Source of the DNA: ZC4RG29 sp964521255
GTDB taxonomy: Bacteria; Bacteroidota; Bacteroidia; Cytophagales; Cyclobacteriaceae
DNA length: 53,544 nt
Assembly: GCA_964521255.1 (NCBI GenBank)
Contig: CAZFRM010000028.1
Location: forward strand, 1-53,544
Direction: 5' to 3'
Shown: positions 44,587 to 53,544 of the stretch, in pieces
Layout: the number at the start of each line of letters is the position of its first letter
Position numbering within the stretch: the stretch's first letter is position 1
Notes under the pieces: model-generated
What the model saw: the letters and a program-made list of their open reading frames with translations, nothing else
What the model was told of the DNA's origin: nothing
The model's database searches: none
Program-made: the position numbers and the translations under genes

Positions 44587-47500
44587 ATGTTATCCATTAA
44601 AAATAAGTACTGGCAACATTTTTTCGCAGCGCTGCTTTTATTTATTTCATTTTTTGTTCATGCTCAGGAGCATAACTATCAACAACTCACAGCCTTTGAA
44701 AATCACGTTATTATTATTTGCCAAAATGTAGAAAAAAATAAAAATACCACGGCACATCTTACGCCAATTGACTTTGGCTCTCTACCCATAGGGATTACAC
44801 CTAAAATAACAGAAGGCACAGCAATAATTGTCATTGACAGCGCGTATGCAAGTGAACAGGGCAAATGGTTTCTCAGCGCGTATGCGTCTATATTTTTTCC
44901 GGGAACGAATAAACCAATTGCATTTGCAGCATCCCACATTGGCTTCAACGAATCGGGATTGATCGCAAGCTCGGGTATCCGGTTAATGTTATTAAGCGAG
45001 CAAAGCATTGCCATCAATGAAAATCTCAAACTCGTACTTCCTGCTGACGGCAACAATTTCATTGAGTTTGATTGTGATGGCTTTAAGTCTGTCAACCTGA
45101 AAGGAAATTTTATTTTTTCCAACAACCTGCTGCTACCCGAGAATGATGAAGCGCCCCAGGCAAAAGAAGTGGTGGCCAGTTTTGAGATCAATACAGCTGA
45201 TCTTAATAATATTATGGCCAGCGTCAATATTACTCCCTTTAAAATCAGAGGCCTCGATGACTTTTCTTTTTCCGTTAATGACGCTGTAGTGGACTATAGC
45301 GACATTATCAATCCTGAAGGATTCAGCTTTCCCGCTGACTATCAAAATACATTCGGTGAAGAAATAATGCTTTGGCGTGGTTTTTATCTCCGTGATGTCA
45401 AAATTCGAATAAAAGGATTTTCCGGTGACAGTTCAGTCACCAACCCCACCCTACAGGCACATAACCTGATCGTTGATGATTTTGGTGTCTCCGGAACATT
45501 TTCAGCCAGCAACCTGATGTCTTTATCGCAAGGGTCAGCGGATGGCTGGCCGCTATCGGTTAACAATATTTCTGCCACCTTGCTGCTAAACAAACTAAAG
45601 GGAGGTACGCTGGATGGAGAAATTCTGGTACCCTTTCTTGGTGACAAACCAATAGCCTATGCTGCTCGTATGGAACAGTTCGATAATGAGTTGAACTATC
45701 ATTTCAGCATGGCAACCGGAAAAGACAAAGTTTTTCATACTCCATTAAAGGCAAAAATTACTATTGAAGAGGGATCCATAATATCCCTTTCGCGACAAGA
45801 TGGAAAACTAATTCCTTCTGCTTTATTGAATGGAACAATGTCGCTAAATGAATCCAACCTCACAGCAACGGGTCTCAGATTTGAAGGCCTCGGTCTTACC
45901 ACTCAGGCTCCCTATGTATATAGCGGTACTTTTTCACAAACGGGAGATACACAATCCCGGAGCGTAGGTTTTCCGATCAGTATTGACAGTGTTGCCATGA
46001 AAGTAGCCCAGGGAAAAGTAGCCCTTGGGTTAGGGGTTTCATTGAACTTTATGAATAAGGAGGATAAAGGATTTTCCGCTTCCACGTATATTCAGGTATT
46101 AGCTTCTTTACATCAACAACAGAATGAGCTTTCACCGAATGATCTTGCGGGTAAGCCAGTCATAAAACAAAAATGGGAATTTGATAAAATTACCATCAAC
46201 GATATTTCGCTGACGTGTAATACAGGACCCATCTTCTTTAGCGGAAGGCTTTCTGTTTTTCAGGATCACCCTACCTATGGAAATGGTTTTCACGGCAATA
46301 TTAATTTTTCTATCAAAGAGATATTAGAAAGGCCAATTAAAGTGAATGCCTACTTTGGGAGCGTGGAGGATTTTCGGTATTGGCACATAGATGCCTACAT
46401 ACCAACAGCCAATTACCCAATAATACCGCCCCTCAGCTTAAATGGAATTATGGGTGGCGCTACTTATCGAATGGTTAGACAGCAGCCCCTGTTGCCTGAT
46501 TTCTCCAAAATAAGCGGAGACAAAAAGGAAACTAATATGGCCGGGGAGAATTCGCCATCATCCGTCTATCTTCCTGAGAAAAACGCCGGACTTGGAATTC
46601 TTTTCGGCGTAACGATGGTGCTCGCCCAGGAAAACGTAGCAAACGCTGACGCTATGCTTGAAGTAGCTTTTAACAAACATGGCGGTATACGGTATGTTCA
46701 ATTCAGCGGATCAGCCTTCTTTCTGACAAGCATGAAGGAACGACCTCATGTCAATGGCAGCAACAAAGTTACTACCCCCGTATTTGCATCGCTTAACATG
46801 CTCTATGATAACGACAATAAAGTTTTCCACGCCAATCTGTCTACCTATCTGAATGTTCAAAATGTATTGGTTGGTGTTGGCGAAAACAATCGTGTAGGAG
46901 AAGCCGTGATTCATATTGACAAAAAGGATTGGTACTTCTACATAGGAAGTCCCAGTGACATGTTTGGCGTCTCAATCGCTAATCTGGCTACTGCCAAAAC
47001 CTATTTCATGATCGGGACAAAAATTGAAAACCTTCCGCCCTTACCACAAGAAGTTCGTGCGATCCAGGGCGATATTGACATGAGCCTTATGCGCGATGAC
47101 CTGGCATCGGCAGGTGGCCGGGGTTTTGCTACGGGTGTTCATTTTAAGACCGGCTTTGATTCAGAAAATAAACTCCTTCCTTTTTATGTAGCTATACACA
47201 TTGGCGCCGGTGCGGATGTCATGATTCGCAACTATGGCATGACAGAATGCGTTGGGCGAAGTGGAAAAATTGGTATTGACGGCTGGTTTGCTTCTGGCCA
47301 GGCATATGTATTTTTAAATGGACGTGTTGGAATTCGTATCCGCAGAAGAGACTTTGATATTGTCAACCTTGGTCTGGCCGCTGTCCTCCAGGCAAAACTT
47401 CCCAATCCAACATGGTTAAAGGGATCCTTGCACGGCCAGTATTCGGTATTGGGTGGACTGGTTAAAGGTAAATTCAATTTAATGATGGTAGTGGGCGAAG

Positions 47501-48996
47501 AGTGTGAAATAATAAATCGCGGAAATGAAGTTGAAAATATTTTCGTCATCAATAGTATAACGCCGGGTGACGATGCAGAAGCCAGCGTTTTTACGGCTCC
47601 ACAGGCTTCGTTTAACACAGCGATAGATACAGAATTCAGCATGATGGATCTTAATGAGAATATTAATTCTTACCGGATTCGACTTGAGGAATTTAGCCTG
47701 ACAAAAGACAAAACCAAACTTCCTGTAACTACCGAATGGAATGAAAGGAAAGATGTAGCCAGTATTAAAACCAAGGATATCCTTCCTTCACAGTCAACGC
47801 TAAAAGTAAGGGTAAGAATTCGCTGGGAAAGAAAACCGGCAAATGGCGTCTGGGAACCTATTGAACAGGATGGCGAATTGTTCTATGAAACAAAAGAAAG
47901 TGTTTTCAATACAGGAGAAGCTCCACCTTTCATACCCGAAGAGAATGTAGCCTACAGCTATCCATTAAAAGATCAATACAATTTACACCTGGGTGAAACT
48001 AACGGAGCTTATGTGCAGTTGGAGTGGGGTCAGGATTATCTTTTTCCGGTTCAGACCGATAATATTGAATGGCGTTATATCGCTCAATTCAAAAACCCGC
48101 AAGGTGTTATACTAGAATCACCGTTGCAATACATTTCTTCAACCGCACGCGCCGTGTTCACTTTGCCGGATGCCCTGGAAAAGAAGACGATCTATACGTT
48201 AGCCTTAATTCGTAAGCCGAAATCAACTGAAGCAATTGATGCCAATCTTCGTCGCACAGAAACACAACTTCAGGGAGGTGATGGAAATGAAGTGACGCTC
48301 ACAACAAATCAGTTGGAAGGATCGATTACACAAGATGTTGAAAAAAGCATTTATGAATCCGTGTTCCGAACCAGTCAGTTCGAAACCTTTCAGGAAAAAT
48401 GGAGTAGCCTTGGAAAAGGACAAGACTTGTTCACGGTTGTTCAGGGAAATGTATTGTCTTTAGGAAAACGATATGCCAGCACAGAATTATTTGATGAATT
48501 CGAATTAAATGGAGGGAAAGACTACGAGGCGCTTATTCAATTAACCGCATCTGCAGAAACAAACTGGTTCAATGGAATTATCGCTCCTTTATTATACAAT
48601 CAATATCCGGTTGATAAAGATATAACAATTGAATGGCGTCATACGGAAGCGTTGGGGCTTAAACCATTAAAAAGTGTAAGGATGGAGAGTGAACTGACGC
48701 CCTACAAGCTGGAGAGTTCTCAAATAAGAGCAGGCCAGGCGCCAGCCAAAAGAGGAAATATAGCCATCGGTTATTATTTATCTTATTACTGCTATTGGGA
48801 CTATAATGAACTTGTACGTAAAGCGCTTGCAAAACATTTTGATAATCCAAACCAATTATCGCCATCCGTTTCAAAGTTACTAAGCTCCACAGGTTATACG
48901 GATTTGCTGCGGGGCGCTTACCCGGTTACATTGACGTATACACTTCCCGGTGAGTCTCAGCCGAAGTTCAGGAACAACATAATATTACAACACTAA
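44587..48996 (+). CDS. Very large exported protein of unknown family
   Basis: A 1469-aa protein with a signal peptide (FFAALLLFISFFVHAQ). The body is rich in alternating beta-strand sequence, with repeated statements such as LNGTMSLNESNLTATG, FSGRLSVFQDHP and LNGIMGGATYRM (about 640). From about 1000 to 1300 it has longer Fn3-like segments. I cannot name a domain with confidence. It begins a three-gene run whose stop and start overlap (TAATG at 48994-48998), diverging from the SprB-repeat/toxin operon. A large periplasmic or outer-membrane-associated scaffold is a reasonable guess. Confidence 0.65.
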   Translation: MLSIKNKYWQHFFAALLLFISFFVHAQEHNYQQLTAFENHVIIICQNVEKNKNTTAHLTPIDFGSLPIGITPKITEGTAIIVIDSAYASEQGKWFLSAYASIFFPGTNKPIAFAASHIGFNESGLIASSGIRLMLLSEQSIAINENLKLVLPADGNNFIEFDCDGFKSVNLKGNFIFSNNLLLPENDEAPQAKEVVASFEINTADLNNIMASVNITPFKIRGLDDFSFSVNDAVVDYSDIINPEGFSFPADYQNTFGEEIMLWRGFYLRDVKIRIKGFSGDSSVTNPTLQAHNLIVDDFGVSGTFSASNLMSLSQGSADGWPLSVNNISATLLLNKLKGGTLDGEILVPFLGDKPIAYAARMEQFDNELNYHFSMATGKDKVFHTPLKAKITIEEGSIISLSRQDGKLIPSALLNGTMSLNESNLTATGLRFEGLGLTTQAPYVYSGTFSQTGDTQSRSVGFPISIDSVAMKVAQGKVALGLGVSLNFMNKEDKGFSASTYIQVLASLHQQQNELSPNDLAGKPVIKQKWEFDKITINDISLTCNTGPIFFSGRLSVFQDHPTYGNGFHGNINFSIKEILERPIKVNAYFGSVEDFRYWHIDAYIPTANYPIIPPLSLNGIMGGATYRMVRQQPLLPDFSKISGDKKETNMAGENSPSSVYLPEKNAGLGILFGVTMVLAQENVANADAMLEVAFNKHGGIRYVQFSGSAFFLTSMKERPHVNGSNKVTTPVFASLNMLYDNDNKVFHANLSTYLNVQNVLVGVGENNRVGEAVIHIDKKDWYFYIGSPSDMFGVSIANLATAKTYFMIGTKIENLPPLPQEVRAIQGDIDMSLMRDDLASAGGRGFATGVHFKTGFDSENKLLPFYVAIHIGAGADVMIRNYGMTECVGRSGKIGIDGWFASGQAYVFLNGRVGIRIRRRDFDIVNLGLAAVLQAKLPNPTWLKGSLHGQYSVLGGLVKGKFNLMMVVGEECEIINRGNEVENIFVINSITPGDDAEASVFTAPQASFNTAIDTEFSMMDLNENINSYRIRLEEFSLTKDKTKLPVTTEWNERKDVASIKTKDILPSQSTLKVRVRIRWERKPANGVWEPIEQDGELFYETKESVFNTGEAPPFIPEENVAYSYPLKDQYNLHLGETNGAYVQLEWGQDYLFPVQTDNIEWRYIAQFKNPQGVILESPLQYISSTARAVFTLPDALEKKTIYTLALIRKPKSTEAIDANLRRTETQLQGGDGNEVTLTTNQLEGSITQDVEKSIYESVFRTSQFETFQEKWSSLGKGQDLFTVVQGNVLSLGKRYASTELFDEFELNGGKDYEALIQLTASAETNWFNGIIAPLLYNQYPVDKDITIEWRHTEALGLKPLKSVRMESELTPYKLESSQIRAGQAPAKRGNIAIGYYLSYYCYWDYNELVRKALAKHFDNPNQLSPSVSKLLSSTGYTDLLRGAYPVTLTYTLPGESQPKFRNNIILQH

Positions 48997-51086
48997 TGAT
49001 TACCTCCGTAAGACGACCAAAACAGATGTGGCCTTGCGTGCAGCAATTAAGCTGGATATCTTTTTTATGTTTCAGCGTTTTCACAACTACAGCACAGCAG
49101 GCCAACACAATTCAGGCTCTTGCCAAGTCAAAAGCTGATGGCATTTGGCTGAGGTGGGCCCCTGCCAATACCACATTATGGCAGTTGGGAAATAAGTATG
49201 GTTACGTTGTTGAACGAGTAACGATTTCAGATGACGGAAACATTGATCCCCAGTCTAAAGTCATGATTACACAAGCACCTGTGAAGCCATTGCTTCAACC
49301 GGAAATGGAAAAACTCTCACAGACTTCCGATGAAGTAGCGGCACTTCAAGAACTTATATATCACGAGGAATTTAATAAGGATATACCGAATAACTTCAAC
49401 GCCATCCTTAAAAAAAATAATGAGCTTGAAAACCGAATGGGAATGGCCCTTCTCATGTGTGACCTCTCTATGCAAGCAGCTGAAGCCGGTGGATTATTTC
49501 TTAACGATCCGACAGTCAGCAAAGGAAAACGCTATGCGTACAGAGTAAAGCTGAATTATACTTCAAGTTCATTCCGTGCAGAACCAGGCATTGCTATGAT
49601 TACCTATGAAGATGAACAACCCTTAAAAAACATAACAGACCTTAACGTGAATTTCGAAAATAAGAAAGCCACGCTCAGTTGGCAGACGCTATTGAATAAA
49701 AATATCTATTCTGCTTATTTCATTGAGCGATCGACCGATGGAAAAAATTTCACAAGACTTACCAACATACCCTATATACATATGAGCGAGCATGCCATAG
49801 ACGAAACGGCTTACTATGTAGACTCATTGGAAAATAATCAGCAGACTTATTACTATCGTATCAACGGAATCAGTCCTTTTGCAGAAACAGGTCCTGCATC
49901 AAATATGGTCTCAGGAAAGGGGAAGGAAGATTTAACTGGCGTATTAATTATTCAAAAAGCAGAAGTAGCTGAGAATAGTATAACTATTTCGTGGGAATTT
50001 CCGCATGAACTGGAAAATGAGATTGATGGATTCTTCGTATGCCGGTCCATTAATCCTGACATTGCGTTTACCGATCTCAACAAGAAAAAAATTACACGAT
50101 CGAACCGGGAATATAAAGATCAGAGTACATTGTATAATGCCTACTATGCGGTTCGTGCCCTGGACAAGCAAGGCAATGAAGTTGCACGGTCATTTCCTTA
50201 TCACGTTCACCAGGAAGATAATACTCCTCCTTCCATTCCACTCCAACTTACAGGAAAAATAAGTCAGGAAGGTATTGTTACGCTTCAATGGCAGCCTAAT
50301 GCGGATAAAGATATTCTGGGGTATCGTGTATTTAGATCCAATAGCCTTATTGAAGAATCAATAGAAGTAACAACAGAAATAATTCCGGTTCCCCTATTCA
50401 CAGATACCATTAACATTAACGTTTTAAACAAGAAGATTTATTATTCCGTGGTAGCCGTAGATAAGAATTTTAATAACTCCGAATACACCAAGCCTATCAC
50501 TTTTAACAGGCCTGATGTTATTTCGCCTGCTTCCCCGGTGTTTACAAAAGTTGAAATGACCACCACAGGTATCACACTTGAATGGACGAATAGCATTAGC
50601 AATGACATCAGCAGATACGTTTTGGTAAGAAAGACAACCGAAACAGATAGTGTTTTTATCGTTAGTGAATGGCGAACACCCGATGTTAAAAGCAAGATAA
50701 CAGATGAACCACTGGTAATGGGATATACTTATTATTATCAGCTCATCGCTTATGACAGTTCAAATAATAAATCTGAAGCCACCTCACGACAACTATTTTT
50801 TGAGACCGGAATTCGAAAGGAGGTATCAGACCTAAAAGCAGCAGCCGATAGAAATAACAAAGCCATAAATCTTGTGTGGTCTTCTGAATGGTTGCCCGCC
50901 AGATGTCTTATTTACCGAAAAGTAAATGATGGCACTTATCGTATTTACAAAACAATAGAGGGCGGTGCCAATTCCTTCAATGATACTAATGTGTTTATTA
51001 GTAACAATTACTTCTACAAAGTGCAGTTGATTTTAAAAAATAATATAAAAACCAATTTATCAAAAGAAGTAGAAGTTAAATTTTGA
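48996..51086 (+). CDS. Exported protein with several fibronectin-III-like domains
   Basis: A 696-aa protein with a signal sequence ending near TTTAQQ. Fn3-like modules repeat along it: KATLSWQTLLNKNIYSAYF, ITISWEFPHELENEIDGFF, VTLQWQPNADKDILGYRVF, ITLEWTNSISNDISRYVLV and INLVWSSEWLPARCLIYRK each start a module of about 95 residues. No sorting domain is visible at its C-terminus. It is coupled to the 1469-aa gene by a 1-bp overlap, so the two are likely made in fixed proportion. Confidence 0.8.
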   Translation: MITSVRRPKQMWPCVQQLSWISFLCFSVFTTTAQQANTIQALAKSKADGIWLRWAPANTTLWQLGNKYGYVVERVTISDDGNIDPQSKVMITQAPVKPLLQPEMEKLSQTSDEVAALQELIYHEEFNKDIPNNFNAILKKNNELENRMGMALLMCDLSMQAAEAGGLFLNDPTVSKGKRYAYRVKLNYTSSSFRAEPGIAMITYEDEQPLKNITDLNVNFENKKATLSWQTLLNKNIYSAYFIERSTDGKNFTRLTNIPYIHMSEHAIDETAYYVDSLENNQQTYYYRINGISPFAETGPASNMVSGKGKEDLTGVLIIQKAEVAENSITISWEFPHELENEIDGFFVCRSINPDIAFTDLNKKKITRSNREYKDQSTLYNAYYAVRALDKQGNEVARSFPYHVHQEDNTPPSIPLQLTGKISQEGIVTLQWQPNADKDILGYRVFRSNSLIEESIEVTTEIIPVPLFTDTININVLNKKIYYSVVAVDKNFNNSEYTKPITFNRPDVISPASPVFTKVEMTTTGITLEWTNSISNDISRYVLVRKTTETDSVFIVSEWRTPDVKSKITDEPLVMGYTYYYQLIAYDSSNNKSEATSRQLFFETGIRKEVSDLKAAADRNNKAINLVWSSEWLPARCLIYRKVNDGTYRIYKTIEGGANSFNDTNVFISNNYFYKVQLILKNNIKTNLSKEVEVKF

Positions 51087-51126
51087 TCGTTGTACTAAAG
51101 ATATCTTTTAACGTTTGAAGCTATAA

Positions 51127-52857
51127 ATGAAATCAACCATTCAATATAACGGCTGCGTTATGCTTATTTTACTAAGCTATGCAACATTTGCGCAGAATAT
51201 TGAAGAACTGGGAATTGATAAGGGAGTTAACGTTAGCGGATCCTTCAATGCTAATGCAATAGGCTATACCGTGAATGGCATTGAGCAAAGAAGATATCCC
51301 TTCAATTGGTTCTTAAATGGGAGTCTGAATCTTACTTTATTCGGTTATAGTGCTCCTTTTTCATTCAGTTACAGCAATGTAAATCAAAGCTTCAGTCAAC
51401 CCTTCAATCAGTTTAGCTTTGCGCCTCAATACAAATGGATAAAAACGTATGTTGGCTACAATTCTATGACATTTTCCAGCTATACATTGGCGGGTCATAT
51501 ATTCTTGGGTAGTGGCCTGGAGATAACACCTGGCAAGTGGAGAGTATCTGCTATGTATGGCCGGTTAAAAAAAGCAACACCCTTTGATTTAAGCGATTCT
51601 CTCCAATTTACAAATGCTTCATATAAACGAATGGGTTTTGGATTAAAAGTAGGATATGAAAATAATGGCGATGAACTTTCTACAAATATTCTTCTTGCTA
51701 ATGATGATCCTGAATCCATTCCTTTTGTCTTACCAGAAAGCCAACTTACACCACAAAAAAATATAGCTATTGGATTTGTTGTGCGTAAAAAATTCCTGCA
51801 AAAATTTTTATTGAACGCAGAGTATGCATTATCTGCACTCAACCTTAATACGCTTGCTGACAGTAACGTTGCAAGCGATTCTATTGCCCATTCTCCAGGC
51901 AACAATCTTATTAAGGGTCTTCTCCCGGAAAATCCTACCAGTCGATATTACGACGCCTTCAATACCAGTTTGGGTTACCAGAGTAGCTGGTATGCCATCC
52001 ATTTAAAGTACGAACGTATTGCTCCGGAATACAAGACATTGGGTGCTTATTACTTTAATTCTGATCTGCGTAACATTACTATAATACCATCCGCCAAATT
52101 GTTACAAGACAAACTGAATGTAACCGGCAATGTTGGTGTTCAGCAAAACAACCTGGATGAGAGTCGGTCTTCCACAACAAAAAGATTAGTGGGTTCAGTA
52201 CAATTAAATTACACACCAAATGAAAAATGGAACATTTCTTTCGACCATTCTAACTTTTCAAGCTATACAAATTTACGCCCCCAATCTGATCCTTTCTTCC
52301 GAAATCAATTAGACACGTTGAATTTCTATCAGGTAAGCAAAACTACCAGTGCCAACATAGTCAGAAACCTGGGTGGAGCTCAACGACCGCAGTACATTAC
52401 ACTCAACCTTACTTCTCAAAAGGCAAGCGATAAAAGCAGCTATGAGGATAGCGATGTACAATCAGATTTTTTCAGCATCAACGCTTCTTATAGTTACACA
52501 ATGATGTCATCCGGAACAACATTAATAAGTGCAATCAACGTGTATAAAAATTCAATGACAGAAATATCAAGTACTTACTGGGGGCCAACTTTCAGTTTGG
52601 TGAAATCCATACTACAAAAAACCATGCGTGCATCTTATATCATATGCTACAATCAAACCTCCAGTACTATAAAAACGAGTCCTGTCTTAAATAATCGTTT
52701 TGGAATACAATATGCCCCAAAGCAAACCACTGAAAATTCTTCTGGCCAGCATAGTCTGTCAGTGGGCGTGAATATCCTCAGCAGGCTGGAGAGCACGGAG
52801 CAGCAATCATCATTCACAGAGTTAATGGGTACAATAAATTATACATATGCCTTCTGA
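51127..52857 (+). CDS. Probable outer-membrane beta-barrel protein
   Basis: A 576-aa protein with a signal peptide (LLSYATFAQ) and many short amphipathic strands with aromatic edges (LNLTLFGYSAPFSFSY, YKWIKTYVGYNSMTFSSY, SIVKSILQ). It ends in YTYAF, the C-terminal aromatic typical of outer-membrane barrels inserted by BamA. No TonB box or plug is seen, so it is not a TonB-dependent receptor. It is third in the run with the 1469- and 696-aa proteins and could be their membrane anchor or a pore. Confidence 0.75.
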   Translation: MKSTIQYNGCVMLILLSYATFAQNIEELGIDKGVNVSGSFNANAIGYTVNGIEQRRYPFNWFLNGSLNLTLFGYSAPFSFSYSNVNQSFSQPFNQFSFAPQYKWIKTYVGYNSMTFSSYTLAGHIFLGSGLEITPGKWRVSAMYGRLKKATPFDLSDSLQFTNASYKRMGFGLKVGYENNGDELSTNILLANDDPESIPFVLPESQLTPQKNIAIGFVVRKKFLQKFLLNAEYALSALNLNTLADSNVASDSIAHSPGNNLIKGLLPENPTSRYYDAFNTSLGYQSSWYAIHLKYERIAPEYKTLGAYYFNSDLRNITIIPSAKLLQDKLNVTGNVGVQQNNLDESRSSTTKRLVGSVQLNYTPNEKWNISFDHSNFSSYTNLRPQSDPFFRNQLDTLNFYQVSKTTSANIVRNLGGAQRPQYITLNLTSQKASDKSSYEDSDVQSDFFSINASYSYTMMSSGTTLISAINVYKNSMTEISSTYWGPTFSLVKSILQKTMRASYIICYNQTSSTIKTSPVLNNRFGIQYAPKQTTENSSGQHSLSVGVNILSRLESTEQQSSFTELMGTINYTYAF

Positions 52858-52982
52858 TGCAGCAATAATTAATAAAAAGTATAAAGTTATCAATCCGCGT
52901 AGCGCATTTGATTGAACTGACATTGATAACGTAGCTCAACCTTATTCAGGAATATAAATTTGAAGCGAATTTATCTCAAACA

Positions 52983-53017
52983 AAAAAAGCCTACCTGAAT
53001 ATTCAAGTAGGCTTTTT
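52983..53017. terminator. Strong bidirectional terminator
   Basis: aaaaagcctac pairs with gtaggcttttt, and the stem continues by tgaat/attca with one mismatch. It has A-runs on one side and T-runs on the other. It can stop the three-gene operon from the left and the rRNA operon from the right. Confidence 0.85.
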
Positions 53018-53057
53018 AAATCCACCTTGCACTAACGCATCGGCGGATACAATAAAA

Positions 53058-53168
53058 GATAGGCAACGACTTACTCTCCCGGGTGTTACCCTAGTACCAT
53101 CAGCGCTGGCGGGCTTAACTGCTCTGTTCGGAATGGGAAGAGGTGATCCCCGCCGCTATAGTCACCTT
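53058..53168 (-). rRNA. 5S ribosomal RNA
   Basis: The minus-strand sequence contains the conserved 5S core (CCCATTCCGAACAG, GCGCTGATGGTACT, GGGAGAGTA) and complementary ends. The length is about 110 nt; the ends are estimated to within a few bases. Confidence 0.93.
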
Positions 53169-53495
53169 AAACTCTTTAGTGATCTTTTCGGCGGGGTTCC
53201 CCGCCGTCCCGATAGCTATCGGGATCACCTTAAGATCAGTAGGCAATTGGCAATTGACAGTAGGCAAATGTGCTCTGTCATGCTTTTCACCTTTAATAAG
53301 GTTTGTGATCTGTTTAGATCACTTGTGTTTACCAGGTTTGAAGTGATCCCCGGATTGACAGGTTTTTAATCCTGTTCATCCTTTAATCCTTCCATCCTGA
53401 TCCAATATCGTTGACATGGTCTGGAAAAAGAGCAGATAAGTAACAAGCACATAGGTCTTGCCTGCCCTAGTTTTAGCGCAAGGCAGGTGTTGGTC
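53169..53495. other. 23S-5S spacer with palindromes
   Basis: About 330 bp without a tRNA or gene. It holds a perfect palindrome ggcggggttccccgcc (53190-53205) and another, tcccgatagctatcggga (53207-53224). These are probably RNA processing hairpins or repeated extragenic palindromes. There is also a repeated ggcaatt motif near 53240. Confidence 0.5.
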
Positions 53496-53544
53496 AATTG
53501 AAGTATACGGGTAATTAGTACTGCTCAGCTTTGACATTACTGTC
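53496..53544 (-). rRNA. 23S ribosomal RNA, 3' end (partial)
   Basis: Minus-strand TAATGTCAAAGCTGAGCAGT then ACTAATTACCCG is the conserved 3' end of 23S. The gene continues beyond the window edge, and its exact 3' end is estimated. Confidence 0.8.

Noticed and set aside
53169..53495. tRNA in the rRNA spacer
   Set aside because: No cloverleaf or T-loop motif (GTTCGAATC-like) could be found in the 23S-5S spacer.

Overview
The window looks like a Bacteroidota genome, probably of the Cytophagales/Chitinophagales type. The reasons are promoters of the form TTG-N19-TAnnTTTG, a type IX secretion (T9SS) C-terminal sorting domain, SprB-like adhesin repeats, a TPR-fused histidine kinase and a compact bioFDA operon. 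The right end runs into an rRNA operon on the minus strand (5S, then the 3' end of 23S).

Layout. 1-2.0 kb is a decayed cassette-like area: a frameshifted regulatory-domain protein, a small membrane protein, an attC-like imperfect inverted repeat and a tyrosine recombinase relic. 2.3-13.6 kb is ordinary chromosome: a TPR histidine kinase, an MFS transporter, a nested palindrome, a short PLDc_N-like membrane protein, a PIN-domain toxin with a small antitoxin, a 2,4-dienoyl-CoA-reductase-type SDR, bioF-bioD-bioA and an 896-aa membrane-anchored protein. 13.8-40.2 kb is a polymorphic-toxin island. 40.2-52.9 kb holds large exported surface and outer-membrane proteins in two divergent transcription units.

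The toxin island is the main interest. A 1023-aa exported toxin (34801-37872, minus) ends in an AHH-type HNH nuclease domain. Its presumed immunity gene (DUF1629/Imm11-like) is convergent with it and sits behind an XRE regulator. Next to these is a mobile-looking operon: a 78-aa protein, a CHC2-Toprim-ATPase primase/helicase-like protein, a complete tyrosine recombinase, an overlapping degenerate tyrosine recombinase and a 68-aa protein, plus about 0.8 kb of strongly palindromic noncoding DNA. An 8732-bp block containing all this, including the C-terminal half of the toxin, occurs twice (16911-25642 and 27709-36440) at a constant offset of 10798 bp. The encoded proteins listed for the two copies are identical. 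One end of the block lies inside the toxin core. The other ends exactly at the last codon of a motif EPELVDSWK. In each copy a different orphan toxin C-terminus follows this motif (253 aa and 225 aa), each with its own putative immunity gene (a 329-aa beta-propeller protein and a 146-aa protein). The intact toxin has the related motif EEPDLVDAWK at residues 755-764, just before its variable C-terminal region. The simplest reading is a toxin-tip replacement system in which this motif is the exchange point and the recombinase/primase module is the carried or driving element. The mechanism is inference.

Upstream of the toxin in the same transcription direction are a 1380-aa SprB-repeat/T9SS-sorted protein and a 771-aa fibronectin-III-like protein overlapping the toxin start. 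Diverging from them are a 1469-aa exported protein of unknown family, a 696-aa Fn3-like protein and a 576-aa probable outer-membrane barrel. Together they could form the display or delivery apparatus. Sequence alone does not prove that.
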